Below, piece after piece: positions 41,864 through 51,230 of a DNA stretch of 64,000 nt (its first letter is position 1; each line of letters starts with the position of its first letter). The position numbers were made by a program, and so were the translations under genes. A model generated the notes under the pieces. It was not told where the DNA came from. It saw only the letters and a program-made list of their open reading frames with translations, and searched no databases. Origin of the DNA: Aquipseudomonas alcaligenes (GTDB lineage: Bacteria > Pseudomonadota > Gammaproteobacteria > Pseudomonadales > Pseudomonadaceae); the NCBI RefSeq assembly GCF_003205495.1, contig NZ_QJRX01000002.1, positions 186,001 to 250,000 of the forward strand, given 5' to 3'.

Positions 41864-41900
41864 GGCCGCTGCCGTTCGACGGCAGCGGCCTTTGTGTTTT
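41864..41900 (+). terminator. Terminator-like hairpin after bamB
   Basis: GGCCGCTGCCGT (41864-41875) pairs perfectly with ACGGCAGCGGCC (41879-41890), loop TCG, followed by TTTGTGTTTT. It ends 14 bases before the der start, so some read-through into der may be needed or der may have its own promoter. Confidence 0.8.
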
Positions 41901-41914
41901 CTGAGGAGGAGCCG

Positions 41915-43405
41915 ATGGTTCCGGTAATCGCCCTGGTGGGCCGCCCCAATGTCGGCAAGTCGACGCTGTTCAACCGCCTGACCAAGACCCGCGACGCCAT
42001 CGTCGCCGAGTACGCGGGGCTGACCCGCGATCGCCAGTACGGCGAGGCCAAGTGGCAGGGGCGCACCTATATCGTCATCGATACCGGCGGCATCTCCGGC
42101 GACGAGGAAGGCATCGATGCGAAGATGGCCGAGCAGTCGCTGCAGGCCATCGAGGAAGCCGATGCCGTGCTGTTCATGGTCGACTCGCGCGCCGGCATGA
42201 CCGCCGCCGACCAGATGATCGCCGAGCACCTGCGCAAGCGGAACAAGCGCAGCTTCCTGATTGCCAACAAGGTCGACACCGTCGACCCGGACATCGCCCG
42301 CGCCGAGTTCAGCCCGCTGGGCCTGGGCGACGCCCTGCCGATCGCCGCCGCCCATGGCCGTGGCATCAGCCAAATGCTGGAAGCTGCGCTGGGCATCTTC
42401 CCCAAGGACAACGCTGGTGAAGAGGCGCTCGAAGGCGAGGAGGGCGACGCCGAGGAAGTGGTCGCCGAGGGCCAGGAGGCCAAGCGCATCCCCGGTCCGA
42501 GCGAGAAGGACGGCATCAAGATCGCCATCATCGGCCGCCCCAACGTGGGCAAGTCGACCCTGGTCAACCGCATGCTCGGCGAGGAGCGGGTGATCGTCTA
42601 TGACCAGGCCGGCACCACCCGCGACAGCATCTATATCCCCTTCGAGCGCGACGACGAGAAGTACACCCTGATCGACACCGCCGGTGTGCGTCGCCGCGGC
42701 AAGATCTTCGAGGCCGTCGAGAAGTTCTCGGTGGTCAAGACCCTGCAGGCCATCCAGGACGCCAACGTGGTGATCTTCGTGATGGACGCCCGCGAGGGCG
42801 TGGTCGAACACGACCTCAACCTGCTCGGCTTCGTGCTGGAGACCGGCCGCGCGCTGGTCATCGCCCTGAACAAGTGGGACGGCATGGAGCAGGGCGAGAA
42901 GGATTACGTGAAGACCGAGCTGGAGCGCCGGCTGATGTTCGTCGACTGGGCGGATATCCACTTCATCTCCGCCAAGCACGGCACCGGCGTCGGCCACCTG
43001 TACAAGTCGGTGCAGACCGCCTTCAAGGCTGCCGTCACCCGCTGGCCGACCAACCGCCTGACGCAGATCCTCGAAGACTGCGTGCAGGAGCACCAGCCAC
43101 CGACCGTCAACGGCCGTCGCATCAAGCTGCGTTACGCCCACCTGGGCGGCGCCAACCCGCCGCTGATCGTGATCCACGGCAACCAGGTCGACTCGGTACC
43201 CAAGACCTACACCCGCTACCTGGAAAACACCTACCGCCGTGTGCTCAAGCTGGTCGGCACGCCGATCCGCATCGAGTACAAGGGCGGCGAGAACCCCTAC
43301 GAGGGCAAGAAGAACAAGCTCACCGAGCGCCAGGTGAACCGCAAGAAGCGCCTGATGAGCCACCACAAGAAGGCCGAGAAGAAGCGCAAGGACAAGAAGC
43401 GCTGA
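41915..43405 (+). CDS. der: Ribosome-assembly GTPase Der (EngA)
   Basis: A 496-residue GTPase with two tandem G domains and a C-terminal KH-like domain, required for 50S subunit assembly. Both P-loops (GRPNVGKST) are seen, near residues 8-16 and 209-217. The C-terminal tail is very basic ([20 protein letters not shown]). ATG 41915 is preceded by GAGGAGGA; the earlier frame to 41894 has no ribosome site. A terminator follows. Confidence 0.98.
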   Translation: MVPVIALVGRPNVGKSTLFNRLTKTRDAIVAEYAGLTRDRQYGEAKWQGRTYIVIDTGGISGDEEGIDAKMAEQSLQAIEEADAVLFMVDSRAGMTAADQMIAEHLRKRNKRSFLIANKVDTVDPDIARAEFSPLGLGDALPIAAAHGRGISQMLEAALGIFPKDNAGEEALEGEEGDAEEVVAEGQEAKRIPGPSEKDGIKIAIIGRPNVGKSTLVNRMLGEERVIVYDQAGTTRDSIYIPFERDDEKYTLIDTAGVRRRGKIFEAVEKFSVVKTLQAIQDANVVIFVMDAREGVVEHDLNLLGFVLETGRALVIALNKWDGMEQGEKDYVKTELERRLMFVDWADIHFISAKHGTGVGHLYKSVQTAFKAAVTRWPTNRLTQILEDCVQEHQPPTVNGRRIKLRYAHLGGANPPLIVIHGNQVDSVPKTYTRYLENTYRRVLKLVGTPIRIEYKGGENPYEGKKNKLTERQVNRKKRLMSHHKKAEKKRKDKKR

Positions 43406-43425
43406 CTCTCCCGGCGGGTTACTTG

Positions 43426-43450
43426 AAAGGCGCAGTTTCTGCGCCTTTTT
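43426..43450 (+). terminator. Terminator after der
   Basis: AAAGGCGCAG (43426-43435) pairs with CTGCGCCTTT (43439-43448), 10 bp with a 3-base loop, and a T run to 43450. Confidence 0.92.
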
Positions 43451-43526
43451 CGTTGGTGCTGCTGCTGCATCCCGGGGCGGCCATCGGCTATCCTCGCGGC
43501 TCGCACCATGCCAGCAGGAAGTCCCG

Positions 43527-44675
43527 ATGCTCGCCAGCAAGCTGCCCAATGTCGGCACCACCATCTTCACCCGCATGTCCCAGCTCGCCGCGGAAGTCGG
43601 CGCCATCAACCTGTCGCAGGGTTTTCCCGATTTCGATGGTCCACAGGCCCTGCGCGAGGCCGTGGCCCGCCATGTGCTGGAGGGGCGCAACCAGTACAGC
43701 CCGATGACCGGCCTGCCGGCCCTGCGCCAGCAGGTGGCGGCCAAGATCGCGCGCAGCTACGGCGTGCAGCGCGATGCCGACAGCGAGATCACCATCACCC
43801 CCGGCGCCACCGAGGCGATCTTCTGTGCCGTGCAGGCGCTGATCCATCCGGGCGACGAGGCCATCGTTCTCGATCCCTGTTACGACAGCTACGAGCCCTC
43901 GGTGGAACTGGCCGGCGGTCGCTGCGTGCACGTGCCGCTGGCCCTGCCGGACTTCGCCGTGGACTGGCAGCGCCTGGCCGATGCCATCACCCCGCGTACC
44001 CGCCTGATCTTCCTCAACTCGCCGCACAACCCCAGCGGCGCGCTGCTCAGCCGTGACGACCTCGATCGGCTGGCCGCGCTGATCCGTGGCCGCGATATCC
44101 ATGTGATCAGCGACGAGGTCTACGAGCACCTGATCTTCGACGGCGCCCGCCACGCCAGCGTGCTGGCCCACGAGGAGCTGTACGCCCGTGCCTTCGTGGT
44201 CAGCTCGTTCGGCAAGACCTACCACGTCACCGGCTGGAAGACCGGCTACGTGGTGGCGCCGCCGGTGTTGACCGCCGAACTGCGCAAGATCCACCAGTAC
44301 GTCAACTTCTGCGGCGTGACCCCGCTGCAGCACGGCCTGGCCGACTTCATGGCTGCATGCCCGCAACATGTGGAGGAGCTGCCGGCCTTCTACCAGGCCA
44401 AGCGCGACCTGTTCTGCGACCTGCTGGCCGGCTCGCGTTTTCGCTTCACCCGCGCGCCCGGCACCTATTTCCAGCTGGCCGACTACTCGGCGATCCGCCC
44501 GGACCTGGACGACGTGGCCATGGCCGAGTGGCTGACCCGCGAGCACGGCGTGGCGGCCATCCCGGTGTCGGTGTTCTACCAGCAGGCCCCGGCCGACATG
44601 CGCCTGGTGCGCTTCTGTTTCGCCAAACGCGAGGAGACGCTGCGCCTGGCAGCGGAAAAACTATGCGCGATCTGA
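43527..44675 (+). CDS. Class I PLP aminotransferase (methionine/YbdL-like)
   Basis: A 382-residue class I/II aminotransferase. The PLP lysine is Lys230 in SSFGKTYHVTGWKTG. The N-terminal NLSQGFPDFDGPQAL (about 28-42) and QYSPMTGLPALRQQ resemble YbdL/methionine aminotransferase and kynurenine aminotransferases. The next gene is a YafV-like omega-amidase; together they fit methionine-salvage transamination with glutamine, where the keto acid is removed by omega-amidase. The exact amino donor is inferred from the pairing. The stop overlaps the amidase start by 13 bases. Confidence 0.87.
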   Translation: MLASKLPNVGTTIFTRMSQLAAEVGAINLSQGFPDFDGPQALREAVARHVLEGRNQYSPMTGLPALRQQVAAKIARSYGVQRDADSEITITPGATEAIFCAVQALIHPGDEAIVLDPCYDSYEPSVELAGGRCVHVPLALPDFAVDWQRLADAITPRTRLIFLNSPHNPSGALLSRDDLDRLAALIRGRDIHVISDEVYEHLIFDGARHASVLAHEELYARAFVVSSFGKTYHVTGWKTGYVVAPPVLTAELRKIHQYVNFCGVTPLQHGLADFMAACPQHVEELPAFYQAKRDLFCDLLAGSRFRFTRAPGTYFQLADYSAIRPDLDDVAMAEWLTREHGVAAIPVSVFYQQAPADMRLVRFCFAKREETLRLAAEKLCAI

Positions 44676-45454
44676 GCCTGTTGCCCGACCTCGAACTGGC
44701 GCTGATCCAGAGCGAACTGGACTGGCACGACCCCGCCGCCAACCGCGCGCGCTTCGAGCCGCTGCTCGACCAGGCCCGTGGCGCCGACCTGGTGGTGTTG
44801 CCGGAGATGTTCAGCACCGGCTTCTCCATGCACTCGGCCGAGCTGGCCGAGCCAGAAGACGGCCCGACCACGCAGTGGCTGCGCGAGCAGGCCGCGCGTA
44901 TCGGCGCGGTAGTGACCGGCAGCCTGATCATCCAGGCCGCCGACGGCAGCTACCGCAACCGCCTGCTGTGGGCACGCCCGGATGGGTCGCTGGCGCACTA
45001 CGACAAGCGCCACCTGTTCCGCATGGCTGGCGAGCACAAGCATTACGCCGCCGGTGGCGAGCAGGTGCTGCTGGACGTGAAGGGTTGGCAGGTGCGCCCG
45101 CTGATCTGCTACGACCTGCGTTTCCCGGTGTGGAGCCGCGATCCGCAGGACACCGACCTGCTGCTCTATACCGCCAACTGGCCGGGCGCCCGCCGCCACC
45201 ACTGGAACCGCCTGCTGCCGGCGCGGGCCATCGAGAACCTGTGCTACGTGGCGGCGGTCAATCGCATCGGCACGGATGGCAAGGGCCATGCCTACTCAGG
45301 CGATTCCCAGGTGCTGGATTTCCAGGGCGAGACCCTGCTGGCGCCGGGCGCTGCCGCCGGCGTGTTCCGCGTGCGCCTGTCGGCCGCCGAGCTGGCGGCC
45401 TATCGCGAGCGCTTTCCGGCCTACCTGGATGCGGATGCCTTCGAGCTGCGGTAA
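44663..45454 (+). CDS. Omega-amidase YafV-like nitrilase-family hydrolase
   Basis: A 263-residue carbon-nitrogen hydrolase. The catalytic triad is Glu48 (VLPEMFSTGF), Lys115 (YDKRHLF) and Cys149 (LICYDLRFP). YafV hydrolyses 2-oxoglutaramate, drawing glutamine transamination forward. ATG 44663 overlaps the aminotransferase stop by 13 bases, which supports shared regulation. The end abuts the convergent binding-protein gene, with stops separated by one base. Confidence 0.9.
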   Translation: MRDLSLLPDLELALIQSELDWHDPAANRARFEPLLDQARGADLVVLPEMFSTGFSMHSAELAEPEDGPTTQWLREQAARIGAVVTGSLIIQAADGSYRNRLLWARPDGSLAHYDKRHLFRMAGEHKHYAAGGEQVLLDVKGWQVRPLICYDLRFPVWSRDPQDTDLLLYTANWPGARRHHWNRLLPARAIENLCYVAAVNRIGTDGKGHAYSGDSQVLDFQGETLLAPGAAAGVFRVRLSAAELAAYRERFPAYLDADAFELR

Positions 45455-45455
45455 G

Positions 45456-46205
45456 TCAGGGCTGCTTCAGGTAGCTGTCGTAGATGGCCTGATAGCGGCC
45501 GCTGGCCTTGAGGTGGCGCAGGCCGGCGTTGAAGTCGTCGCGGATCTTCGCTGAGCGAAACAGCGGACGGTAGTCCTGCGGGTCTTCCTTGACGAAGGGG
45601 TGAAACTCCACCGCCTTGGCCTTGAACAGGGTGGTGCGTTCGAGCAGTTGCTCGAAATACTGGTAGATGCGCTGGTCGCTCAGCACCACGTCGTAGCGGC
45701 CCTTGTTCAGGCCCAGCACCTGCAGCTCCTGATTGTTCTGCTCGAAGTACAGCCCGACGGCCTGGCTGGCGCTCAGCCACTCTGGATAGCGCCTGGCGGC
45801 GCCCTGGAAGGCGACGATGCTCAGTCCCTGCAGGTCTTCGGGCTTTTCTACCTGCAGGCGGCGTCCCTGCAGGGTGATCAGCACATTGCGATAGAGCACG
45901 GCCGGCTCGCCATAGTGGGCGCCCTGGGCGCTCAGATCCTGGCCGAGGTCGGTCATCGCCGCCTGCACTTCACCCTGGCGAAAGGCCAGGGGCACGCGAG
46001 CCAGCGGGTAGTAGCGTGGTTTCAGGCGGTGGCCGCGATAGGCAAGGGCCTCGCCGATGACGTCCAGTTCGATGCCGCTGTCGCTTTCCGGAAAGCAGTA
46101 GGGCGGAATCTTCTCGCCGAAGGCCATCACTACGTCTTCCGCCAGAACGGGCCCCGTGCAGGCCAGCGTCAGGACAAACAGCAGACTGCGCAGCGGCGAG
46201 AACAT
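45456..46205 (-). CDS. Periplasmic solute-binding protein (SBP_bac_3 type)
   Basis: A 249-residue protein with signal peptide (MFSPLRSLLFVLTLACTGPVLAE, cleavage likely after about 22) and a type-II solute-binding fold: EDVVMAFGEKIPPYCFPESDSGIELDVIGEALA at the start, a second lobe with LSIVAFQGAARR, and a C-terminal Tyr-Leu-Lys-rich helix. It is not adjacent to any transporter gene, so the ligand is unknown. ATG 46205 has AAGGAG upstream; the upstream extension to 46544 runs through the alcohol dehydrogenase in another frame. It is convergent with the omega-amidase. Confidence 0.72.
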   Translation of the reverse strand: MFSPLRSLLFVLTLACTGPVLAEDVVMAFGEKIPPYCFPESDSGIELDVIGEALAYRGHRLKPRYYPLARVPLAFRQGEVQAAMTDLGQDLSAQGAHYGEPAVLYRNVLITLQGRRLQVEKPEDLQGLSIVAFQGAARRYPEWLSASQAVGLYFEQNNQELQVLGLNKGRYDVVLSDQRIYQYFEQLLERTTLFKAKAVEFHPFVKEDPQDYRPLFRSAKIRDDFNAGLRHLKASGRYQAIYDSYLKQP

Positions 46206-46257
46206 GGCATCGCTCCTTGACGGGTTCTTTTCCAGTCTAGAGCGTCTCGCCGTGGCA

Positions 46258-46285
46258 GCACGACCGCCGGGCAGGGCGGTCGTGC
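46258..46285 (-). other. Long hairpin after the alcohol dehydrogenase
   Basis: GCACGACCGCC (46258-46268) pairs perfectly with GGCGGTCGTGC (46275-46285), 11 bp. It lies just past the dehydrogenase stop on the minus strand but has no T run, so it is a weak terminator or RNA-stabilising structure. Confidence 0.5.
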
Positions 46286-46291
46286 GTTCAC

Positions 46292-47335
46292 TCAGAGTGA
46301 AGCCATATCGATGACGAAGCGATACTTCACATCGCTTTTCAGCATGCGCTCGTAGGCCTGGTTGATCGCCTGCATGGGGATCATCTCGATGTCCGCGACG
46401 ATCTTGTGCGCGGCGCAGAAGTCGAGCATCTCCTGGGTCTCGGCGATGCCACCGATCAGCGAGCCGGCGATGCGGCGGCGCTTGAAGATCAGGCCGAACA
46501 CGTCCGCCGGCGGGTGCGGTGAGTCCGGGGCGCCGACCAGGCACAGGGTGGCGTCGCGCTTGAGCAGGTTGAGGAAGGGGTTGAGGTCGTGTGGCGCGGC
46601 CACGGTGTTGAGGATGAAGTCGAAGCTATTGGCGTGGGCCGCCATCTCCTCGGCATTCTTCGACACCACCACTTCGCTGGCGCCCAGGCGCAGGGCGTCT
46701 TCGCGCTTGTTCGGCGAGGTGGTGAACAGCACCACGCGGGCGCCCATGGCCGCGGCAATCTTCACCCCCATGTGGCCGAGGCCGCCAAGGCCGACGATGC
46801 CGACCTTCTGACCCGGGCCGACCTGCCACTGGCGCAGCGGCGAGTAGGTGGTGATGCCGGCGCACAGCAGCGGGGCGACGGCCGCCAGGTTGTCGGTATG
46901 GCTGATGCGCAGGACGAAGCGCTGGTCGACCACTATGTGCTGGGAGTAGCCGCCGAAGGTGTTCTCGCCGCCGAACACCGGGCCGTTGTAGGTGCCGGTG
47001 AAACCGCTCTCGCAATACTGCTCGAGGCTGTCGTGGCAGGAGGCGCAGTGCCGGCAGCTGTCGACCATGCAGCCGACGCCGGCGACGTCGCCGACCTTGA
47101 ACCTGGAGACCTGGCTGCCGACGGCCGTGACCCTGCCGACGATCTCGTGGCCCGGCACCGAGGGGTAGCGGGTGTTGTGCCATTCGTTGCGCGCGGTGTG
47201 CAGGTCCGAATGGCAGACGCCGCAGTAGAGGATGTCGATGGCCACGTCATCCGGGCCGACGGCTCGGCGCTGGATCTCGAAGGGAGCCAGCGGGGTGTGT
47301 GGGGCCTGGGCGGCGTAGGCGAGGGTCTTGTGCAT
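46292..47335 (-). CDS. Zinc-dependent NAD(P) alcohol dehydrogenase
   Basis: A 347-residue MDR-family dehydrogenase, closest by eye to the cinnamyl alcohol/YahK aldehyde reductases. Catalytic zinc ligands are Cys38 and His63 with Glu64 adjacent (CGVCHSD and GHEIVG), and structural zinc Cys are 94, 97, 100 and 108. The nucleotide site GLGGLGHMGVK (about 176-186) is intact. Substrates are probably aldehydes or aromatic alcohols; this cannot be read from the sequence. It is monocistronic between leuA and a solute-binding gene. Confidence 0.87.
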   Translation of the reverse strand: MHKTLAYAAQAPHTPLAPFEIQRRAVGPDDVAIDILYCGVCHSDLHTARNEWHNTRYPSVPGHEIVGRVTAVGSQVSRFKVGDVAGVGCMVDSCRHCASCHDSLEQYCESGFTGTYNGPVFGGENTFGGYSQHIVVDQRFVLRISHTDNLAAVAPLLCAGITTYSPLRQWQVGPGQKVGIVGLGGLGHMGVKIAAAMGARVVLFTTSPNKREDALRLGASEVVVSKNAEEMAAHANSFDFILNTVAAPHDLNPFLNLLKRDATLCLVGAPDSPHPPADVFGLIFKRRRIAGSLIGGIAETQEMLDFCAAHKIVADIEMIPMQAINQAYERMLKSDVKYRFVIDMASL

Positions 47336-47439
47336 GGTGGCCTCCTGGGCGATGCGATGAGCCGAGGGAGAGGCTAGGCCAATGGTGAGTCAGGCGCTTG
47401 CCCAATCCTGCCGACTGCATGCCCAAAGATGCGGACAGC

Positions 47440-47459
47440 AAAAAGGGGGCCTAGCCCCC
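47440..47459 (-). terminator. Terminator of leuA
   Basis: GGGGGC (47445-47450) pairs with GCCCCC (47454-47459), loop CTA, and on the minus strand a run of T (complement of five A at 47440-47444) follows. Confidence 0.85.
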
Positions 47460-47482
47460 CCTTGCTCGCTGCTGCTGGCCGA

Positions 47483-49159
47483 TCAGGCCGCGGCGGCCTT
47501 GTCGGCCTCCTGGGCCAGGGCGCGGTTGAGCGCACTGAACAGGGCGCGGAAGGTCGCGGTGGTGAGGTTCTCGTCGATGCCGATGCCGTGCAGCGGGCGG
47601 CCACCGTTGAGGCGGACCTCGATGTAGGCCACGGCCTGGGCGTTGGTGCCGGCGCTGATGGCGTGCTCGTGGTAGTCCATGATCTCGATGTTCTGCGGCA
47701 GGGCGGCGACCAGCGCCTCCAGCGGGCCCTTGCCGCTGCCGTGCTTGCGTCGCGCCTCGCCGTCGAAAGTGACGTCGACGTCGACGGTGCAGATGCCGTT
47801 CTCTTCCTGCAGGCGATGGCCCTTGAGCGCGTAGGGCGCATCGGCTTGCAGGTATTCGCTCTGCAGCAGTCCGTAGATCTGCTGGGCGGTCATTTCCAGG
47901 CCGAGGCGGTCGGTCTCGCGTTGCACTACCTGGCTGAACTCGATCTGCAGGCGGCGCGGCAGGCTGATGCCGTATTCCTGCTCGAGCAGGAAGGTGATGC
48001 CGCCCTTGCCGGACTGGCTGTTCACCCGGATCACCGCCTCGTAGTCGCGGCCGATGTCGGCCGGGTCGATCGGCAGGTAGGGCACTTCCCAGATGCCTTG
48101 CGGGTCCTGCTGGGCGAAGCCCTTGCGGATGGCGTCCTGGTGCGAGCCGGAGAAGGCGGTGTGGACCAGGTCGCCGACGTACGGATGGCGCGGGTGCACC
48201 GGCAGCTGGTTGCACTCCTCGACCACCTTGCGCACGGCATCGATGTCGGAGAAGTCCAGCTGCGGGTCTATGCCCTGGGTGTACATGTTCAGCGCCATGG
48301 TCACCAGGCAGAGGTTGCCGGTGCGCTCGCCGTTGCCGAACAGGCAGCCTTCCACGCGGTCGGCGCCGGCCATCAGCGCCAGCTCCGAGGCGGCCACGCC
48401 GGTGCCGCGGTCGTTGTGGGTGTGCAGGCTGATGATCAGGCTGTCGCGCTTATCGACATGGCGGCAGAACCACTCGATCTGGTCGGCGTAGTGGTTCGGC
48501 GTGGCGCACTCGACGGTGGCCGGCAGGTTGAGGATCAGGCGCTTGGCCGGGGTCGGCTGGAACACGCCGATCACCGCGTTGCACACCTCGACGGCGAAGT
48601 CGGTCTCGGTGGAGCTGAACACTTCCGGCGAGTACTCGAAGCCCCACTGGGTTTCCGGCTGCGCCGCGGCCAGGCGCTTGATGATCTGCGCGGCGTGGGT
48701 GGCGATCTCGATCACGCCGGCCTTGTCCTGGTTGAAGACGATGCGGCGGAAGCTCGGCGCGGTGGCGTTGTAGTAGTGGACGATGGCGCGCTTGGCGCCC
48801 CTGAGCGACTCGAAGGTGCGGGTGATGAGGTCCTCGCGGGCCTGGGTCAGCACCTGGATGGTCACGTCATCGGGGATATGGCCGCCCTCGATCAGCTCGC
48901 GGACGAAGTCGAAGTCGGTCTGCGAGGCGGACGGGAAGCCCACTTCGATCTCCTTCAGGCCCACGGCGACCAGGCACTTGAAGAAGCGCATCTTCTTCTC
49001 GGCATCCATCGGCTCGATCAGCGACTGGTTGCCGTCGCGCAGGTCGGTGGACAGCCAGATCGGCGCCTTGTCGATGGTCTTGTCCGGCCAGGTGCGGTCC
49101 GGCAACTGGATCGGGGTGAAGGCGCGGTACTTCTTCGACGGGTCTTTGAGCATGGTCAT
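47483..49159 (-). CDS. leuA: 2-isopropylmalate synthase LeuA
   Basis: A 558-residue enzyme, first committed step of leucine synthesis: acetyl-CoA plus 2-oxoisovalerate. It is the long (LeuA type 2) form, with the catalytic TIM barrel ([22 protein letters not shown] near 35-56) and C-terminal regulatory domain that binds leucine. The ATG at 49159 follows AAGGA; one at 49153 is also possible. A leucine-rich short ORF lies upstream at 49226-49303 and may form an attenuator leader. Confidence 0.96.
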   Translation of the reverse strand: MTMLKDPSKKYRAFTPIQLPDRTWPDKTIDKAPIWLSTDLRDGNQSLIEPMDAEKKMRFFKCLVAVGLKEIEVGFPSASQTDFDFVRELIEGGHIPDDVTIQVLTQAREDLITRTFESLRGAKRAIVHYYNATAPSFRRIVFNQDKAGVIEIATHAAQIIKRLAAAQPETQWGFEYSPEVFSSTETDFAVEVCNAVIGVFQPTPAKRLILNLPATVECATPNHYADQIEWFCRHVDKRDSLIISLHTHNDRGTGVAASELALMAGADRVEGCLFGNGERTGNLCLVTMALNMYTQGIDPQLDFSDIDAVRKVVEECNQLPVHPRHPYVGDLVHTAFSGSHQDAIRKGFAQQDPQGIWEVPYLPIDPADIGRDYEAVIRVNSQSGKGGITFLLEQEYGISLPRRLQIEFSQVVQRETDRLGLEMTAQQIYGLLQSEYLQADAPYALKGHRLQEENGICTVDVDVTFDGEARRKHGSGKGPLEALVAALPQNIEIMDYHEHAISAGTNAQAVAYIEVRLNGGRPLHGIGIDENLTTATFRALFSALNRALAQEADKAAAA

Positions 49160-49225
49160 GGCGGAAATCCTTGGGCAGCAGCAGGCCGGGTCAATCGAAA
49201 GAGGGCGAATGGCGGGGGAGGCGGT

Positions 49226-49303
49226 TCAGCCACGCAGTCGCGGACTGACCAGGCGCTGGCAGGCGTGTTGACGCAGAAGAATGAGGGTATGGGCCGTTTT
49301 CAT
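49226..49303 (-). CDS. Candidate leuA leader peptide
   Basis: A 25-residue ORF, MKTAHTLILLRQHACQRLVSPRLRG, 66 bases before leuA on the same strand, with an AGGG 8 bases before its ATG. Five of its 25 codons are Leu, three clustered at LILL (CTC ATT CTT CTG). This fits a leucine attenuation leader. No clear terminator/antiterminator pair is seen between it and leuA, so the mechanism could instead be ribosome-based coupling, or the ORF may be chance. Confidence 0.45.
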   Translation of the reverse strand: MKTAHTLILLRQHACQRLVSPRLRG

Positions 49304-49436
49304 GCTGACAACCCTACTGCCAGAGGTTAAAGCTGGCAAGGCTTGGTAGGAAAACGCATAAAAATCGCGCGCTATGCTTTATGCTGGTTTCTTATTGCGG
49401 TGTGACGTGGTTTTTTGCGTTTTGCTTGTCCGGCGA

Positions 49437-51116
49437 TCAGCTCAGCAGGTTCAGTACAGCCTGGGGGCGCTGGTTGGCCTGGGCCAGGACACTCTGAGCG
49501 GCTTGCTGGATGATTTGCTTGGAGGTGAGGTTGGCGGTCTCGGCAGCGTAGTCGGTATCCAGGATGCGGGAGCGGCTGGCCGCTGCATTTTCCGCAATAT
49601 TCTGCAGATTGGCGATGGTCGACTCCAGGCGATTTTGCACTGCACCCATGTTGGCTCGCTGGCGGTCGATATAGGCCAGTGCGTCGTCTATATCGAGTAC
49701 GGCGATGCCCGGATTGTCGATCAAATCCAGATTGCTGAGCGCCATGCTGTCCACATTGAACGAGCCGAAACCAATCTCCAGTGTCTCGTAGGCATTGGCG
49801 CCAATTTGGAATTTCACCAGTGTGTTGCCACCCACTCCCTCGGCGTTGAAGAGTTCTGGCAGATCGACATTGAACCCCCGGGTCAGCTTGCTGCCAGCGC
49901 CTTGGTTGGGGAGTACATTCTGGGCGGTTCGCACCTCGCGGCGATCAGCGTCGAAGCCGCCTATGGCGCCAGTGTCTTCGTTCGTCAGGTCCAGTGAGGC
50001 GACATAGGTTGCCGCGTCTGCGTTGAATTTTGTGTCGAAGTCGGCTTCTCCGGTGAAGGCGCCGTTACTCGCATTGGCCAGCGCCGCATTGAGAGTGGAG
50101 CCGGGGTTCCGGTTGAGGTACTGCATGATGTCCTTGATGCCTTCCCCGCCTGCCGCCTTGATCCGATCATGCATGTAGCGAACCGCGGCATAGCCCCCGG
50201 AATAGCCGGCGGAGGCGCTGACATCGTCTGCGTTGAAGGCGGCAACGATTGCGGCAGTGCTGGTGCCGCCGGCGGTATCGCCGGACAGCCGCTCATCGGC
50301 ACCATGGATGGCTTCGGCAGCGCCCTCCTTGAACCAGTTCGGCAGTGCCGTGAAGTTCATGCTGCGGCCCATGATGGCGTGAACCATTTCATGGGCGATG
50401 ATGCGGTCGTTGTAGTAAGGGGCGCTGCCGCCATTGGGCAGGTTGGCAGGTAGAAAGTCCGCCAGGTCGATGTTGAGGGACTGGTTGTCGACCTTGCCAC
50501 CGGCTCCGCCGGTTCCCGAGACAGAAGCCAGCACATTGCCTGCACCATCGGTGAAATCCAGGTTGACGGTGAGGGTTGAGCCATCGCCCTGGATGCCGAA
50601 GCTATTGAGGACCAGTTGCTCGGCCTCGTTCAGCCAATAACCTTTCAGGCCGTTGAGAATGGCCCGTCTGTCCAAATCGCCCAGGGCCGAGAAGTCGCCT
50701 TGGTCAAATACCTTGCGGCCGGCGAAAGTCGTGGTCTCGTTGAGCCTGTTGATTTCCTGAAGGAGCTGCTGGGCTTCCTGGTTGAGTGCCTTGCGCTCGC
50801 TTGCTCCGTTGGAGCCGTTCATTGCCTGTAAGCCGAGCGAGCGAACCCGCTGCAGTGAGTCGGAAACAGTCTGCAGGGCGCCTTCCGCTACCTGTAGCAG
50901 CGAAATGGCGTCATTCGCGTTACGCGTTGCCACATTAAGTCCGCGCACCTGGGAGGTGAGGCGGTTGGAAATCTGCAATCCGGCGGCGTCATCCTTCGCG
51001 CTATTGATGCGCTGTCCCGTGGACAGGCGCTGCAGCGAGGTGTCGAGCCCCTTGGTGTTGCTTTCCAATTGGCGACGCGTGAACGACGAGGCGATGTTGG
51101 TATTGACCGTCAGCAT
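49437..51116 (-). CDS. Flagellinolysin: flagellin with an embedded zinc metalloprotease domain
   Basis: A 559-residue flagellin. The N-terminal D0/D1 part (about 1-160: [20 protein letters not shown], later the [20 protein letters not shown] signature) and the C-terminal D1/D0 part (about 395-559, ending [14 protein letters not shown]) are normal. The middle (about 165-390), where ordinary flagellins vary, holds a peptidase domain: [12 protein letters not shown] with HEMVH at 242-246 (bases 50379-50393), then [15 protein letters not shown], where Glu264 or Glu268 is the third zinc ligand. This is the flagellinolysin arrangement described in 2017, in which filaments become proteolytic. GC is lower than its neighbours. 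No other flagellar gene is nearby, and a sigma-28-like promoter precedes it. The Shine-Dalgarno is weak. Substrate unknown. Confidence 0.93.
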   Translation of the reverse strand: MLTVNTNIASSFTRRQLESNTKGLDTSLQRLSTGQRINSAKDDAAGLQISNRLTSQVRGLNVATRNANDAISLLQVAEGALQTVSDSLQRVRSLGLQAMNGSNGASERKALNQEAQQLLQEINRLNETTTFAGRKVFDQGDFSALGDLDRRAILNGLKGYWLNEAEQLVLNSFGIQGDGSTLTVNLDFTDGAGNVLASVSGTGGAGGKVDNQSLNIDLADFLPANLPNGGSAPYYNDRIIAHEMVHAIMGRSMNFTALPNWFKEGAAEAIHGADERLSGDTAGGTSTAAIVAAFNADDVSASAGYSGGYAAVRYMHDRIKAAGGEGIKDIMQYLNRNPGSTLNAALANASNGAFTGEADFDTKFNADAATYVASLDLTNEDTGAIGGFDADRREVRTAQNVLPNQGAGSKLTRGFNVDLPELFNAEGVGGNTLVKFQIGANAYETLEIGFGSFNVDSMALSNLDLIDNPGIAVLDIDDALAYIDRQRANMGAVQNRLESTIANLQNIAENAAASRSRILDTDYAAETANLTSKQIIQQAAQSVLAQANQRPQAVLNLLS

Positions 51117-51167
51117 CCAGTCGGCTCACACGCAGGTCGGCCGGGCGAGTTTCCGGCCTCATCGGTG

Positions 51168-51194
51168 AAGTCGGCGGTTTGCCGAGGAGCTTGA
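51168..51194 (-). promoter_or_regulatory. Sigma-28 (FliA)-like promoter of the flagellinolysin
   Basis: On the minus strand TCAAG (51194-51190) is followed after 14 bases by GCCGACTT (51175-51168), close to the FliA pattern of Pseudomonas (TCAAG-N14ish-GCCGATA). It lies about 50 bases before the start codon, so late-flagellar timing is likely. Confidence 0.65.
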
Positions 51195-51230
51195 ATGGAT
51201 GGCGAGGAAAACTGACGAACGGTGTCTTGC

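Noticed and set aside
49356..49384. A 7-bp inverted repeat GCATAAA / TTTATGC between leuA and the flagellin
   Set aside because: The stem is short and AT-rich, with no T run after it in either direction that would define a terminator; it may be chance or part of the leuA promoter.
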